A stretch of DNA of 64,000 nucleotides from DTKD01 sp964494345 (GTDB lineage: Bacteria > Armatimonadota > UBA5829): assembly GCA_964494345.1 (NCBI GenBank), contig CAZBSI010000012.1, forward strand, positions 16,840-80,839. The letters are read 5' to 3'. This document shows, in pieces, positions 8,091 through 17,543 of this stretch; position 1 is the first letter of the stretch; each line of letters opens with the position of its first letter. Below the pieces are notes generated by a model, which worked only from the letters and a program-made list of their open reading frames with translations, did not search any database and was not told the DNA's origin. The translations under genes and the position numbers were made by a program.

Positions 8091-8348
8091 TTGTCTGATC
8101 AAACAAAAGTGGACCTGCGAGAGCGGGTTAACGAAGTGATGGAGCTTATTCGACCTAATTTGCAGGCGGATGGCGGCGACGTTGAACTGGTTAATGTGAC
8201 TGATGAAGGGATCGTGCAGGTCAGGCTGCAGGGTGCATGTCACGGGTGTCCGATGGCGGCTATGACGTTGCAGATGGGTATAGAAAGAATACTCAAAAAA
8301 GAAATTCCTGAAGTCCAGGGCGTGGAGAACGTCACCGACGAAGAGTAA
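8091..8348 (+). CDS. NifU C-terminal domain (Nfu-type) Fe-S carrier
   Basis: 85 residues from TTG 8091 (MSDQTKVDLRERVNEVMEL). AAGGGAG at 8077-8083 sits seven bases ahead of this codon and decides the start; the in-frame TTG at 8067 would place that site inside the gene. The sequence VMELIRPNLQADGGDVELV and the CHGCPMAAMTLQMGIE box with its CxxC are hallmarks of Nfu, which holds a [4Fe-4S] cluster between two monomers and hands it to apoproteins. It stands between iscU and a ferritin-like gene. Confidence 0.92.
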   Translation: MSDQTKVDLRERVNEVMELIRPNLQADGGDVELVNVTDEGIVQVRLQGACHGCPMAAMTLQMGIERILKKEIPEVQGVENVTDEE

Positions 8349-8375
8349 TTATCGCCCTGGTCGCGGAGGCGACAA

Positions 8376-8804
8376 ATGGCGTCGATTACGGATCGTCTGA
8401 ACAACCTGCTTGTGCGAGAACGCGGAATTGTTGAATCGGTTCTGGCGCTTGCCAGGGAGATTGAGTCTACAGACCCTGACATCGCCGAAAGCGCTGGTGA
8501 TGTGCTCGAGACTGCGGAATGGGCCTGCCAGGGGCTGTATCATGTTATAGTCCGACTGGGCGGAACCGTGTCACTGGAGTCGGCTGATTTAGCCGATAAG
8601 CTGACGGAGCAGCCGGATCTGGAATCTAAATTAGAACTGCTGTGTGCCGAACAAAAACACGGTGCGGCTATAGTAAAAGGGCTGCTCAACGACAAAGACA
8701 TTGATAATGACACACGCGATTTTCTCAACGCGCTGCTGAACGCATATAAAGAGACTGACCAGTGGTGTGTTGGAACGTTGGCTGATTGGGTAGTGGAACG
8801 ATGA
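8376..8804 (+). CDS. Small helical protein, possibly ferritin-like
   Basis: 142 residues, predicted almost entirely helical, with four long amphipathic segments: ITDRLNNLLVRERGIVESVL; ESAGDVLETAEWACQGLYHV; KLELLCAEQKHGAAIVKGLL; DFLNALLNAYKETDQWCVGT. The third carries an ExxH pattern (EQKH), and Glu residues lie at matching positions on helices one and two, reminiscent of ferritin-like diiron folds of the DUF6306 kind. A second ExxH is not visible, so iron binding is unproved. It is the last gene of the regulator-iscU-nfu operon, which makes a link to iron or Fe-S handling plausible. Confidence 0.6.
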   Translation: MASITDRLNNLLVRERGIVESVLALAREIESTDPDIAESAGDVLETAEWACQGLYHVIVRLGGTVSLESADLADKLTEQPDLESKLELLCAEQKHGAAIVKGLLNDKDIDNDTRDFLNALLNAYKETDQWCVGTLADWVVER

Positions 8805-8808
8805 TTAG

Positions 8809-8835
8809 GCGGGGTCGTAACGGCCCCGCTATTTT
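8809..8835. terminator. Rho-independent terminator of the Fe-S operon
   Basis: GCGGGGTCG-TAA-CGGCCCCGC forms a nine-pair stem (one G-U) followed by TATTTTG. It lies between convergent genes and may serve both strands. Confidence 0.75.
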
Positions 8836-8836
8836 G

Positions 8837-9466
8837 TTATTTCAGGAATGGATTGCTCACACGCTCGTGGCCTACGGTCGTATACGGGCCGTGGCCGGGG
8901 TATAGAGTCGTATTGTCGGCCAGCGACAGCACTTTGGTTCGTATGGATGTCAGCAGTTGAGTGTGAGAGCCGCCGGGAAAATCCGTGCGGCCTATCGAAC
9001 CTTCAAAGATCGTATCCCCGCAGAAAACACCGGCATCGGTTATGAAGCATAGCCCACCCTGACTGTGACCCGGAGTATGCGCGACTTGAATCTGTGAATT
9101 GCCCAAAGCCAGGATATCGCCGTCAACCAGCAACTTTTTGGGAGTAAAGGGTACGAAACCGGACACATCGTAGAACATCTCCGCCAGCGCCATCCCCTGC
9201 TCTATTTGCACAATATCGGCCTCGTGCATAGCGACCTCGACTTCATAATCATTGACCAGATTCCCCGCCACAAAGCAGTGATCGGGATGGCCGTGGGTGA
9301 GCAGGATCAATTCTACACTCAGGTTGTTAGAGTCTATGCAGTCGCGAATGATATCCGCATCCCCGCCTGGGTCTATGATGGCCGATGACCGGGTATCAGC
9401 GTCCCAGATGACGTAGCAATTTGTTTGAAGAGGGCCTACGGTGAGGCGTTGGCGCTGGATCATCAC
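8837..9466 (-). CDS. Metallo-beta-lactamase-fold hydrolase, glyoxalase II-like
   Basis: 209 residues. The fold's metal motif THGHPDH is present, with downstream ligands in HTPGHSQGG, FCGDTIF and YPGHGPYTT. N-terminus LTVGPLQTNCYVIWD and SSAIIDPGGDA are typical of the YcbL/glyoxalase II-like thioester hydrolase group. No C-terminal substrate domain like that of classical GloB is present, so the substrate is uncertain. Its start touches the stop of the upstream TPR gene; it is the last gene of the recJ-rel-dtd unit, ended by the hairpin at 8809-8835. Confidence 0.82.
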   Translation of the reverse strand: MMIQRQRLTVGPLQTNCYVIWDADTRSSAIIDPGGDADIIRDCIDSNNLSVELILLTHGHPDHCFVAGNLVNDYEVEVAMHEADIVQIEQGMALAEMFYDVSGFVPFTPKKLLVDGDILALGNSQIQVAHTPGHSQGGLCFITDAGVFCGDTIFEGSIGRTDFPGGSHTQLLTSIRTKVLSLADNTTLYPGHGPYTTVGHERVSNPFLK

Positions 9467-10291
9467 TCAGCATCCCCTCCGCATCACAGCCAGGTTCGCG
9501 GAATCGTAGCTGTCCAGTTCGCCGGCGGCTCTTAAATGAGCCCGCGCACGCCTGTTCTCACCGCAAGTGGCGTATATTTCCGCCAGAACAGCGTGATAGC
9601 TGCGCTCGGAGGGATTGATCCTTAGAGCTTGTTCAATGGCGTCGATGGCTTCGCGAGTGTGGCCGATTCGAAAATATAGCAAGCCCAGTCTAAATGAATA
9701 GTAAGGATCGCAGGGGCTGAAGATCGTCGCCTGCTGCATTTCGACTATAGCTTCGGATATTTTGCCTGATAACATGTGAAAATCGGCCAGCCAGAAGTGA
9801 TAAAACGGATCAGTTGGGGCTATTTGGACCGCCACTTCAAGTTGCAGGACAGCCTCTTCGCGTTCACCTATGTGCCACAACGCGTCGCCGAGTTTGTATC
9901 TATAAAACGGGTTCATAGCGTTGAAGTGCGACGCGCATCGGTATTCGTTGACCGCCAGCAGCCATTTGCCGTAACGGCGATAGACCTCTGCCAGGCTGTA
10001 GTGTGGCTCGGCGCGCCTGGGGCTGATTTTGATCGCCTTGCGATATTCGGCTATGGCTTTTTGGGAGAGTTCGGAGTAAGCATAGGCGTCGCCCAGACGA
10101 GTGTGATAGCCGGGGTTGCCCTTTTCCAATTCGACGGCCTTACGATAGTGCGCAACGGCTTCCTGAACCCGGCCCTCGTTGCATAGCGCATCGCCCAGCT
10201 CAAGCTGTTGGTAAGCCGTAAGCGCAGCATCGGACTCGGCTGCTTTGCCGGATGTCATTTCTCTCCCAGATTGTACAAATCGTTCGTCCAT
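9467..10291 (-). CDS. TPR-repeat protein
   Basis: 274 residues made of about six tetratricopeptide repeats, starting near LELGDALCNEGRVQEAVAHY and running to HAVLAEIYATCGENRRARAH. Typical spacing of Gly/Ala/Tyr and the Pro at repeat ends (PGY, PRRAEPHY, PTDPFY, PSERSY) are clear. No signal peptide is seen, so a cytoplasmic scaffold role is likely. It lies ten bases after dtd and directly abuts the hydrolase gene. The partner protein is not known. Confidence 0.78.
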   Translation of the reverse strand: MDERFVQSGREMTSGKAAESDAALTAYQQLELGDALCNEGRVQEAVAHYRKAVELEKGNPGYHTRLGDAYAYSELSQKAIAEYRKAIKISPRRAEPHYSLAEVYRRYGKWLLAVNEYRCASHFNAMNPFYRYKLGDALWHIGEREEAVLQLEVAVQIAPTDPFYHFWLADFHMLSGKISEAIVEMQQATIFSPCDPYYSFRLGLLYFRIGHTREAIDAIEQALRINPSERSYHAVLAEIYATCGENRRARAHLRAAGELDSYDSANLAVMRRGC

Positions 10292-10301
10292 TCCCCTGCC
10301 A

Positions 10302-10742
10302 TCAGCGCGATTCCAGTATAAACGTTACCGGACCATCGTTTGCGATCTCGAATAGCATCTTTGCGCCAAATTGGCCCGCTTGCACCGGAACCCCGCACGC
10401 GTCGAGCATATTCATGAACTCATTATACAACGATTCCGCCAATTCCGGAGCGGCTGCTTTATCGAATCCCGGCCTGCGCCCCTTCGAACAATCTCCCAGC
10501 AGCGTGAACTGTGACACAACCAGCGCCTGCCCTTGAATATCCAAGACGGATAAATTCATTTTGCCGGCATCGTCCTCGAATATCCTCAGATTGGCGATTT
10601 TTTCGGCCAAATAGTTGACTTCCTTTATTGTGTCCCCTTTTTCAACGCCAAGCAAAATGGCGAGACCTCGGCCAATTCGCGATATTTCCGTTCCCTCAAC
10701 TGCAACAGATGCGCCTTTCACCCTCTGGACGACAACTTTCAT
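10302..10742 (-). CDS. dtd: D-aminoacyl-tRNA deacylase
   Basis: 146 residues, full length. Dtd removes D-amino acids (and Gly from tRNA-Ala) from mischarged tRNAs. Signature motifs are the SQFTLLGDCSKGRRPGF segment with its catalytic SQ, and NDGPVTF near the C-terminus with the cross-subunit Gly-Pro that enforces D-selectivity. It starts three bases after the rel stop. The rel-dtd pair is a common bacterial neighbourhood, which supports the call. Confidence 0.95.
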   Translation of the reverse strand: MKVVVQRVKGASVAVEGTEISRIGRGLAILLGVEKGDTIKEVNYLAEKIANLRIFEDDAGKMNLSVLDIQGQALVVSQFTLLGDCSKGRRPGFDKAAAPELAESLYNEFMNMLDACGVPVQAGQFGAKMLFEIANDGPVTFILESR

Positions 10743-10744
10743 TG

Positions 10745-12961
10745 CTAACCGGCCTTTCCGGCTTTTCGGTCGGACACCCGCTCTACTTTCAAGACATCAG
10801 GCAGATTGCCCACCTTATCGAGCAGAGATTTTAATTTGTCTACATCCGGAACCTCGATAGTGAGATTAATATCCGATGTTTTGTCCGGCAGCGACTTCAC
10901 TTTCGCTGCCCGAATGCTGGTTTTTCCCTCTGAAAAAATGGCCGTTATTGCGTTGAGTACGCCTATGCTGTCGAATGTCTTAATATGCACATCAGTGGCG
11001 TAACGTTCGCCGTTTGACTCGACCCAATTAATCTGCATCAGTCTTTCAGGCTCACGCTCCCGGAACGTAGGCAGATTGGGGCAGTCCGTCGAATGCAATG
11101 TGACCCCTTTTCCTCGCGTAACATAACCTACGACCTCCTCGCCGGGGAGCGGCATACAGCACTTGGCGCGATTTATCCTCAGCGTATCCAAGCCGTGCAA
11201 GTTGACCGAAAGCGCCTTTTCACCGCTCGGCCTGGCTGTCTCGACTACGATCGCGTCCGGCGGGGGCGCCTGCCCGCCCTTCAATTTGTTTGCTACAGAA
11301 CCTGCCGCTACATGTCCGTTGCCGATGGCCGCGAACAAATCTTCGTCTGTTTGAAGATTACTGGATTTGACCACAGCCGCAATGGAGTCGCTCTTCATCA
11401 ACGCTGGAGCGTCCAAGCCAAGGCGCTCAAGCTCCTTTTCGAGCATCTCACGGCCTTTGGCAGCGCTATCGCCAAAATGAAGTTTTCGGAAATAGCCACG
11501 AATTTTGTTGCGTGCATGAGAGGTGACTACAAAGGTCAGCCAGTCCATACTGGGCTGGCTGTTAGAACGAGTGATTACCTCCACAATGTCGCCATTGTGC
11601 ATGCGATAAGACAGAGGCACAATTCTTCCGTTCACCTTGCTGCCGACGCAATGGCTTCCGACGTCGCTGTGAATACGATAAGCGAAGTCGATAGGGGTAG
11701 AATCGGCCGGAAGGTCTATGACGTCACCGCGCGGCGTAAAGACGAACACCTGGTCCGTGAACAAGTCGTTAATAGCGCTTCGCAGAAACTCGCCCGCATC
11801 TTTGCTATCACTTTGCCAGTCGAATAGCTGCTGCCTCAGCCAGGATAGTTTGCGCTCGAAGTCGTCGCGGCCGCGAGTCTGCTCCTTATACTGCCAGTGC
11901 GCAGCCACACCGAAATCCGCCACCCTGTGCATATCCCACGTGCGAATCTGAATCTCGAGAGGCTCTCCCCTCGGCCCAATCACCTTGGTATGAAGGGATT
12001 GATACATATTGGATTTCGGCTTGGCTATATAATCGGAGAAGCGCTCTGGAATAGGCATCCACAAATCGTGCACCAGACCCAAAACGTGGTAGCATTCACC
12101 TACCCGGTTGACTATCACGCGAACCGCAGACAGATCGTATATTTCGGAATAGTCGATTCCCTCGCGCTTGATCTTTTGATATATGCTCCAAAGATGCTTC
12201 GGTCGTGCCTGGATATGTGCGTCAAGCCCCTCGGAAGCGAGGTGCTTTTGGATCATCTCCGTAGCTTCTGCGAGGTCCTCTTCCCGCTCGGCACGAGTGC
12301 GGGAGACTTTTTCGGTGAGGTCCGCGTAGGCTTCCGGTTCGATATATTTGAACGCGAGGTCCTCCAGCGCCCATTTTATCTTCCAAATCCCCAGCCGGTG
12401 CGCAAGAGGGGCATATATCTGCATCGTCTCCCGCGCTACCTTTAAGCGCCGATCATCCGGGAGCCCGTCGAGAGTCATCATATTATGGAGTCTGTCTGCC
12501 AGTTTGATGACCATAACGCGAAAATCGCGCGCCATCGCAAGGAAGATTTTGCGCAGGTTCTCCGCACCTCTGCTGAACTCCGCCCTGCGCTTGCGAGGCA
12601 CATCATCGCGCTTATCGTCATCCTCATCTATCATATCGAAGTCCGCCAACTTGAGTTTGGTAACCCCGTCGACCAGCATCGCGACTTCTCCGCCGAACTT
12701 CGATTTGAGCTCATCTACGGATTTGCCCTGATCTTCTACCACATCGTGCAGTAATGCAGCCGCGATACTCGGTGCATCCATTTCGAGGTCGGCCAGTATC
12801 TCAGCGGCGGCGAATGGGTGAGCTATGTAGGGTTCACCAGAGAGGCGGACTTGGTCGTGGTGGGCTTCGGCCGCGAATTCGTATGCCCGGCGTATCAGGT
12901 CTACGTCGGCCTGTGGGTTATATGACAGGACTCGCCCAATGATGGATTCGATATCTTCCAT
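10745..12961 (-). CDS. rel: Bifunctional (p)ppGpp synthetase/hydrolase
   Basis: 738 residues with the long RelA/SpoT architecture. The HD hydrolase domain is at about 20-200 (AHPFAAAEILADLE; LLHDVVED at 70-77), the synthetase domain at about 230-370 (ARPKHLWSIYQKIKREG; EIQIRTWDMHRVAD with the catalytic Glu), TGS at about 400-465 (VFVFTPRGDVIDLPADSTPI), a zinc-finger-like region with CCMPLPGEEV, and ACT at the end. Both active-site motif sets look intact, so both making and degrading the alarmone are expected. Translation is closely coupled to recJ upstream (three-base gap) and dtd downstream. Confidence 0.95.
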   Translation of the reverse strand: MEDIESIIGRVLSYNPQADVDLIRRAYEFAAEAHHDQVRLSGEPYIAHPFAAAEILADLEMDAPSIAAALLHDVVEDQGKSVDELKSKFGGEVAMLVDGVTKLKLADFDMIDEDDDKRDDVPRKRRAEFSRGAENLRKIFLAMARDFRVMVIKLADRLHNMMTLDGLPDDRRLKVARETMQIYAPLAHRLGIWKIKWALEDLAFKYIEPEAYADLTEKVSRTRAEREEDLAEATEMIQKHLASEGLDAHIQARPKHLWSIYQKIKREGIDYSEIYDLSAVRVIVNRVGECYHVLGLVHDLWMPIPERFSDYIAKPKSNMYQSLHTKVIGPRGEPLEIQIRTWDMHRVADFGVAAHWQYKEQTRGRDDFERKLSWLRQQLFDWQSDSKDAGEFLRSAINDLFTDQVFVFTPRGDVIDLPADSTPIDFAYRIHSDVGSHCVGSKVNGRIVPLSYRMHNGDIVEVITRSNSQPSMDWLTFVVTSHARNKIRGYFRKLHFGDSAAKGREMLEKELERLGLDAPALMKSDSIAAVVKSSNLQTDEDLFAAIGNGHVAAGSVANKLKGGQAPPPDAIVVETARPSGEKALSVNLHGLDTLRINRAKCCMPLPGEEVVGYVTRGKGVTLHSTDCPNLPTFREREPERLMQINWVESNGERYATDVHIKTFDSIGVLNAITAIFSEGKTSIRAAKVKSLPDKTSDINLTIEVPDVDKLKSLLDKVGNLPDVLKVERVSDRKAGKAG

Positions 12962-12964
12962 TGC

Positions 12965-14674
12965 CTATTGGATGGCTTTAATTGCCAACTGTACAGACTC
13001 CGTTCCATTATAAGTATTTATTTTTATACTGTAACACAGATCGACAAGACTGCCAAGCTCAACGACATCATAATGGTCACCGAAACCGAACCCTATACAA
13101 GGCAGCTCTTGCCCGTCGCTCGCAAGGACTGTCATGCGTAAATGCGACCCGTCTCCCACCCTCTGCTTGCTAATCACCTTTAATGAACGGCTGACAAAAA
13201 TCGGTTCGGGGTTGCCCGCGCCAAACGGTTCCATAGATTCCAGAGTCTTAGCCAGTGAATAATTCACCTCGGCAGAATCCAACTCAGCGTCAATCGAAAC
13301 ACGAGGCAGAAGCTGATCAATGGATATAACTTTCTCTGCATAAGCGTTGATGCGGCGCTCAAACTCTTCGATGTTGCCGACAGGCAGCGATAACCCGGCA
13401 GCCATAGAATGTCCCCCGCATTGCTCCAGAACACCGTCACATTCACGCAGAGCTTCGAGCAAGTTGAACTCCTCCACACTGCGGCCTGATCCGCGAGCTA
13501 CTCCCGTCTTGCGATCTATATTAAGCAAAATGGCTGGGCGACCATACATACCCACGATGTTGCCGGCCGCCAATCCGACTAACCCAGTACTCCAATTTTC
13601 GCCGGCCAGAACCAATACGCGAGTGTTTTGGAGGTCTTTGGTTTCTATTTGCTCAGTGGCTTCTTTGACGATGTTGTTTTGATCGAGTTTACGATTTCTA
13701 TTGTGCATCTCCATTTCCTGCACAATCGCCTGAGCCAGGTCTTCTTCGTCTTTGCGTGCGATCAACAGTTGGAGAGCTTTGGTAGCGTCATCCATTCTGC
13801 CGACAGCGTTTATTCTTGGGCCTAAGACAAAGCCTACATGGTAGGAAGTGATCGGTTTGCCTGTTAGATTAGTCGCCCTCAGCAGTTTCTGCAAGCCGGT
13901 TTTCTGGCTGCTGGGTATGGAAAGAAGCCCATATTTCACGAATATGCGATTCTCTTCCATTAAAGGCACAACATCGGCGACTGTGCCTATGGCCACCAAA
14001 TCCATAAAATGATCCCTGAAGCTGTCTTCTTTGTATCCCAGTTTTCTGACGAGTCCCTGCGCGAGTTTAAACGCGACCCCAACTCCGGCAAGTTCGCGAA
14101 ACGGGTATTGGCTGTCGGCTCTTTTCGGGTTGACCACAGCAAGTGCGGCCGGCAGCGTCTCGTCGGGTTCGTGGTGATCACTAACGATTATATCAACCCC
14201 TAAGCCGCCCGCACACTCGATCGCATCAATGGCACATATCCCGCAATCGCACGTGAGAATAAGATCAACCCCATCCGCAGCCAGTTCCTGAACAGCGCCA
14301 GTCTTCAGATCGTAACCTTCATTTTGTCTATGAGGCAATCGGTATACAACATTGGCCTTCATCGAGCGCAGGGTTCGCACCAATAATGCAGCGCCAGTAA
14401 GTCCATCGCAATCATAATCACCGTGGACGCAAATCTTTTGACCGTTGTCGATGGCTTGCACGAGGCGATCAACTGCAATTTCCATATCCGGCAGTAAAAA
14501 GGGATCGTGGAGATCACTAAGCGAGGGTTTGAGAAATTCCCGAACCTGCTGGGCGGTGCTTATCCCCCGGCTCAGGAGAATGGCCGCAACGGTCGGTGCG
14601 ACTTTCGCTTCTCCGGCCAAATGCTCCGCTTCCTGTATATCGTATTCCCTTACGATCCACCTTTGCTCCATCAC
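12965..14674 (-). CDS. recJ: Single-stranded-DNA-specific 5'-3' exonuclease
   Basis: 569 residues, standard for RecJ, which degrades ssDNA in recombination, mismatch and base-excision repair. DHH-family motifs are in order: VHGDYDCDGLTGAALL, LTCDCGICAID, VSDHHEPDETLP and VNPKR, then the C-terminal DHHA1 part with GGHSMAAGLSLP. An OB-like C-terminus follows. The first codon may be GTG 14674 or ATG 14671. A terminator separates it from secDF, so it probably has its own promoter or depends on read-through. Confidence 0.95.
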   Translation of the reverse strand: MMEQRWIVREYDIQEAEHLAGEAKVAPTVAAILLSRGISTAQQVREFLKPSLSDLHDPFLLPDMEIAVDRLVQAIDNGQKICVHGDYDCDGLTGAALLVRTLRSMKANVVYRLPHRQNEGYDLKTGAVQELAADGVDLILTCDCGICAIDAIECAGGLGVDIIVSDHHEPDETLPAALAVVNPKRADSQYPFRELAGVGVAFKLAQGLVRKLGYKEDSFRDHFMDLVAIGTVADVVPLMEENRIFVKYGLLSIPSSQKTGLQKLLRATNLTGKPITSYHVGFVLGPRINAVGRMDDATKALQLLIARKDEEDLAQAIVQEMEMHNRNRKLDQNNIVKEATEQIETKDLQNTRVLVLAGENWSTGLVGLAAGNIVGMYGRPAILLNIDRKTGVARGSGRSVEEFNLLEALRECDGVLEQCGGHSMAAGLSLPVGNIEEFERRINAYAEKVISIDQLLPRVSIDAELDSAEVNYSLAKTLESMEPFGAGNPEPIFVSRSLKVISKQRVGDGSHLRMTVLASDGQELPCIGFGFGDHYDVVELGSLVDLCYSIKINTYNGTESVQLAIKAIQ

Positions 14675-14698
14675 ACTCCATCTCCGATTAATATTTGT

Positions 14699-14744
14699 AA
14701 AAAAGGCCCGCGTATGTATCCGACTGGCGAATCATACTCGGGCC
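14699..14744 (-). terminator. Rho-independent terminator of secDF
   Basis: On the minus strand GGCCCGAGTATG pairs with CATACGCGGGCC (one mismatch) and is followed directly by six T. Position just after the secDF stop identifies its gene. Confidence 0.85.
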
Positions 14745-14779
14745 CTGAATTGCTTTGCTCCACAGTTACCGCAGAGTTT

Positions 14780-17272
14780 TTAGAATCTCTTCTTCTTTCT
14801 CTTCGGTCTGGACGCGCGCGGTGTCTCCGAAACCTGATCAATGTCAGTGTCAGAGGAGACTTCCACACCATTAGCGGCCAGCGGTTGGCCAACAAAAGCC
14901 CGTTCCTCGACTCTTCTGCGCGAAGTGCGGCCGCTTCCGCCCAACTGCTCCCATATAATAACCAGCGCAGTGGCTATGAAGATCGAAGAGTAAGTTCCTA
15001 CAATGGTTCCTACCAGGATAGTTATGTAGAAATTCCTCAGCAGCGGTCCGCCGAACGCTATCAGCGTAATCAACGGCAGCACCACGGTCAGCGATGCATT
15101 GATAGATCGGCTCAAGGTTTCGAGAATGCTTCTGTTAGCAAGCTGCTCGAAGGACTCGCCTCTCTGTCTGTGTCGCAGGTTCTCACGAATCCTGTCGTAG
15201 ATAACGATAGTGTCGTGGACGCTGTAACCTATGATAGTAAGCACCGCAGTTACAAACAGACTGTTGGTCTCCCAGCCAAACCAGCGGCCCATAATCGCGA
15301 ATCCGCCTAATATAAACGCCGCGTCGTGCACCAGAGCAATAACCGCGCATGTGCCATACTTAAGGCCGGTCATAAATCCGCCGATGGCGAACCTGATGGC
15401 CAGGTAGAGTATGATAAGAATCGACGCGAGTATCACAGCGGTAATCGACTTTGTAGTCAGTTCCTTGCTGATGGTGGGGCCAACGCTCGCCACCGAGTCA
15501 AAGATCGGCTCGCCTTCTTCGCCCTTGGTCGACAAGCCATACTTATCGTTAAGAGCGACTCGGAGTTCGTCCATTTTCTTGTCGAAATCGGGGTTCTCCG
15601 ACAGCAATCTGGTGGTAATAAAGGCTGTCTTGCCGCGCTCTACAAGCTGCACCTCGCTGCCAGGGGAGATAGCGTCCACAGTATTCCTAACCTGCGCAAG
15701 GGGCACTACCTGCTTAAACGAAGCCTGGATCGTTGTACCTGAGGTAAACTCTATGCCCGGCTTAAGATGATACATACCCAACACGACCAGCCCAGGAACA
15801 ATAAGGACTGTGCTCAACAAAAAGAACCAATTTCGCTGGCCTATGATGTTCCATCCTGAGCTTGCAATTTTTCCAGTCGCAAGACCATACAGCGATGGTT
15901 TCTGCGCCCACTGCCAGTTGACCAGCAAGTGAAGCAGCGTGCGGGTGACGGTGATTGCGGTGAACATGCTGATCGCAACACCGATAAGCAGCGTAAGCGC
16001 GAAGCTCTGCACGGTGGGTGTGCCCATCCACATAAGGATCGCACAGGTGATTGCCGTACAGATATTGGAGTCAAAAATCGCGGTAAAGGCTCGGTTAAAG
16101 CCGGCGTCAATCGCCGATCGCAGCGTCTTACCCGCGCGAAGCTCTTCTTTAAGACGCTCGAAGATCAGGATGTTGGCGTCGACCGCCATACCGATCGATA
16201 TAATCAAAGCGGCCATACCCGCAAGTGACAGCGTCACATGCGTAAACTTAAAGGCCGCAATTACAAACAACGCATATAGAATCAAGGCCACGTTGGCGAT
16301 GGCGCCCGGCAGCCTGTAGTAAAGAAGCATAAACAGGAGTACCAGGATCAGGCCGGCAATGCCAGCGACCAGAACCTGATTAATCGTCTGCTTTCCAAGA
16401 CTAGGCTCGACAACGTCCTTGCCAATCACCTTCAAAGGAACCGGCAGAGCGCCAGCGTTAAGATAGTTGGCGATTCCGGTGGCTTCTTTAAGCGAAGTGA
16501 AGCCGGAAACCTCGGCCTTGCCATCACTGATTTTGTCCCTGATTGTCGGGGCAGTCAGCAATTTGCCGTCATAGAATATGGCAAGTATCTCGCCTACGTG
16601 CGCACCGGTGAAATCACGGAACACTTCGGTGCCGTGCTTGTTGAACTCTATCTCGATGACAGGCTCATTGGTGGTAGCCTTGAATGAGGACTTCGCGTTC
16701 GCCAGAAGCGAGGAGCCCGTCAAGACCGGTTTGACTTCCGGCGCGCCGACGACCTCTGCCATGATTTTGGCTCGGTCGGCTTTTTTGCCCGAGTTCAGCG
16801 TCTCACCCTTAGGCCCGGTGAAGATATAGTCCTTCTCTTCCCCGCCTGCCGCTTCCATGCGCCATTTGCCCAGGGGGTTTTGCGGTGTGGAGACGTCTTT
16901 AAGATAGTAGAACTCCAAAGACGCGCTTGTGGTCAGTTGCCTGATCGCATCTCCTTTGCTCTCTGCTCCCGGCAGCTCAACAACCAGCCTGGCGTTATCA
17001 GCGGTGGGGTTCTCCACTCGCACCACAGGCTCTGTGACTCCGGCGAGTCCTTTGACTCTCTGCCTCATAGTGTCCGCGACAGTTTTCATCTTTGCTGCGC
17101 GGTCCTCGAACTTGGTCGGCCAGTCTGATGGCTGCCGTGGATCAATCTGCAGAACGACGCGCATACCACCAGCGATATCCAACCCAGGACTTATGGGTAT
17201 GGTCGCGGAAATAACCGCCGCCGCAATGGTAATCACTATGACTAATAAGAGTAGCTTTTGGTATTTGGACAC
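14780..17272 (-). CDS. secDF: Fused SecD-SecF preprotein translocase subunit
   Basis: 830 residues. The SecD half (about 1-440) has a first membrane helix (LLLLVIVITIAAAVISATIP), a large periplasmic part (GLDIAGGMRVVLQIDPRQPS; LVVELPGAESKGDAIRQL) and five more helices with GMAVDANILIFERLKEELR. The SecF half (about 470-760) begins at IIGQRNWFFLLSTVLIVPGL, then GIEFTSGTTIQASF, and has GYSVHDTIVIYDRIRENLR. The complex uses the proton or sodium gradient to pull secreted proteins outward, fitting the many exported proteins here. The tail RPKRKKKRF is very basic. Fused secDF is known in Bacillus and several other phyla. A consensus promoter precedes it. Confidence 0.96.
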   Translation of the reverse strand: MSKYQKLLLLVIVITIAAAVISATIPISPGLDIAGGMRVVLQIDPRQPSDWPTKFEDRAAKMKTVADTMRQRVKGLAGVTEPVVRVENPTADNARLVVELPGAESKGDAIRQLTTSASLEFYYLKDVSTPQNPLGKWRMEAAGGEEKDYIFTGPKGETLNSGKKADRAKIMAEVVGAPEVKPVLTGSSLLANAKSSFKATTNEPVIEIEFNKHGTEVFRDFTGAHVGEILAIFYDGKLLTAPTIRDKISDGKAEVSGFTSLKEATGIANYLNAGALPVPLKVIGKDVVEPSLGKQTINQVLVAGIAGLILVLLFMLLYYRLPGAIANVALILYALFVIAAFKFTHVTLSLAGMAALIISIGMAVDANILIFERLKEELRAGKTLRSAIDAGFNRAFTAIFDSNICTAITCAILMWMGTPTVQSFALTLLIGVAISMFTAITVTRTLLHLLVNWQWAQKPSLYGLATGKIASSGWNIIGQRNWFFLLSTVLIVPGLVVLGMYHLKPGIEFTSGTTIQASFKQVVPLAQVRNTVDAISPGSEVQLVERGKTAFITTRLLSENPDFDKKMDELRVALNDKYGLSTKGEEGEPIFDSVASVGPTISKELTTKSITAVILASILIILYLAIRFAIGGFMTGLKYGTCAVIALVHDAAFILGGFAIMGRWFGWETNSLFVTAVLTIIGYSVHDTIVIYDRIRENLRHRQRGESFEQLANRSILETLSRSINASLTVVLPLITLIAFGGPLLRNFYITILVGTIVGTYSSIFIATALVIIWEQLGGSGRTSRRRVEERAFVGQPLAANGVEVSSDTDIDQVSETPRASRPKRKKKRF

Positions 17273-17365
17273 TATTTATCCTCCCAAACGGATGTCCCAG
17301 CCGACACAAAAGATAGGCCGGTTCGCGCATTCCTGTGCACGCCCAGCCTGTGAACGACAGGAGTC

Positions 17366-17394
17366 ATTATAACGGCAAGCCCAACCACTGTCAA
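17366..17394 (-). promoter_or_regulatory. Consensus sigma-70 promoter for secDF
   Basis: Reading the minus strand: TTGACA (17394-17389), a 17-base spacer, TATAAT (17371-17366). Both hexamers are perfect. The predicted start is near 17359, giving a leader of about 87 bases. Confidence 0.85.
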
Positions 17395-17543
17395 CTCAGT
17401 CCACACAACAGAATCTGCAAAATATTTGCCGCTTTGAAGCGATTAATGTAGGATCAGGTAAATCGCCGTTTCAATGCTACACAGTTCCTATTCCATATTG
17501 TGAGCACACATTCTATAATAGCACCGAAAAGGAGATTTTCAAT

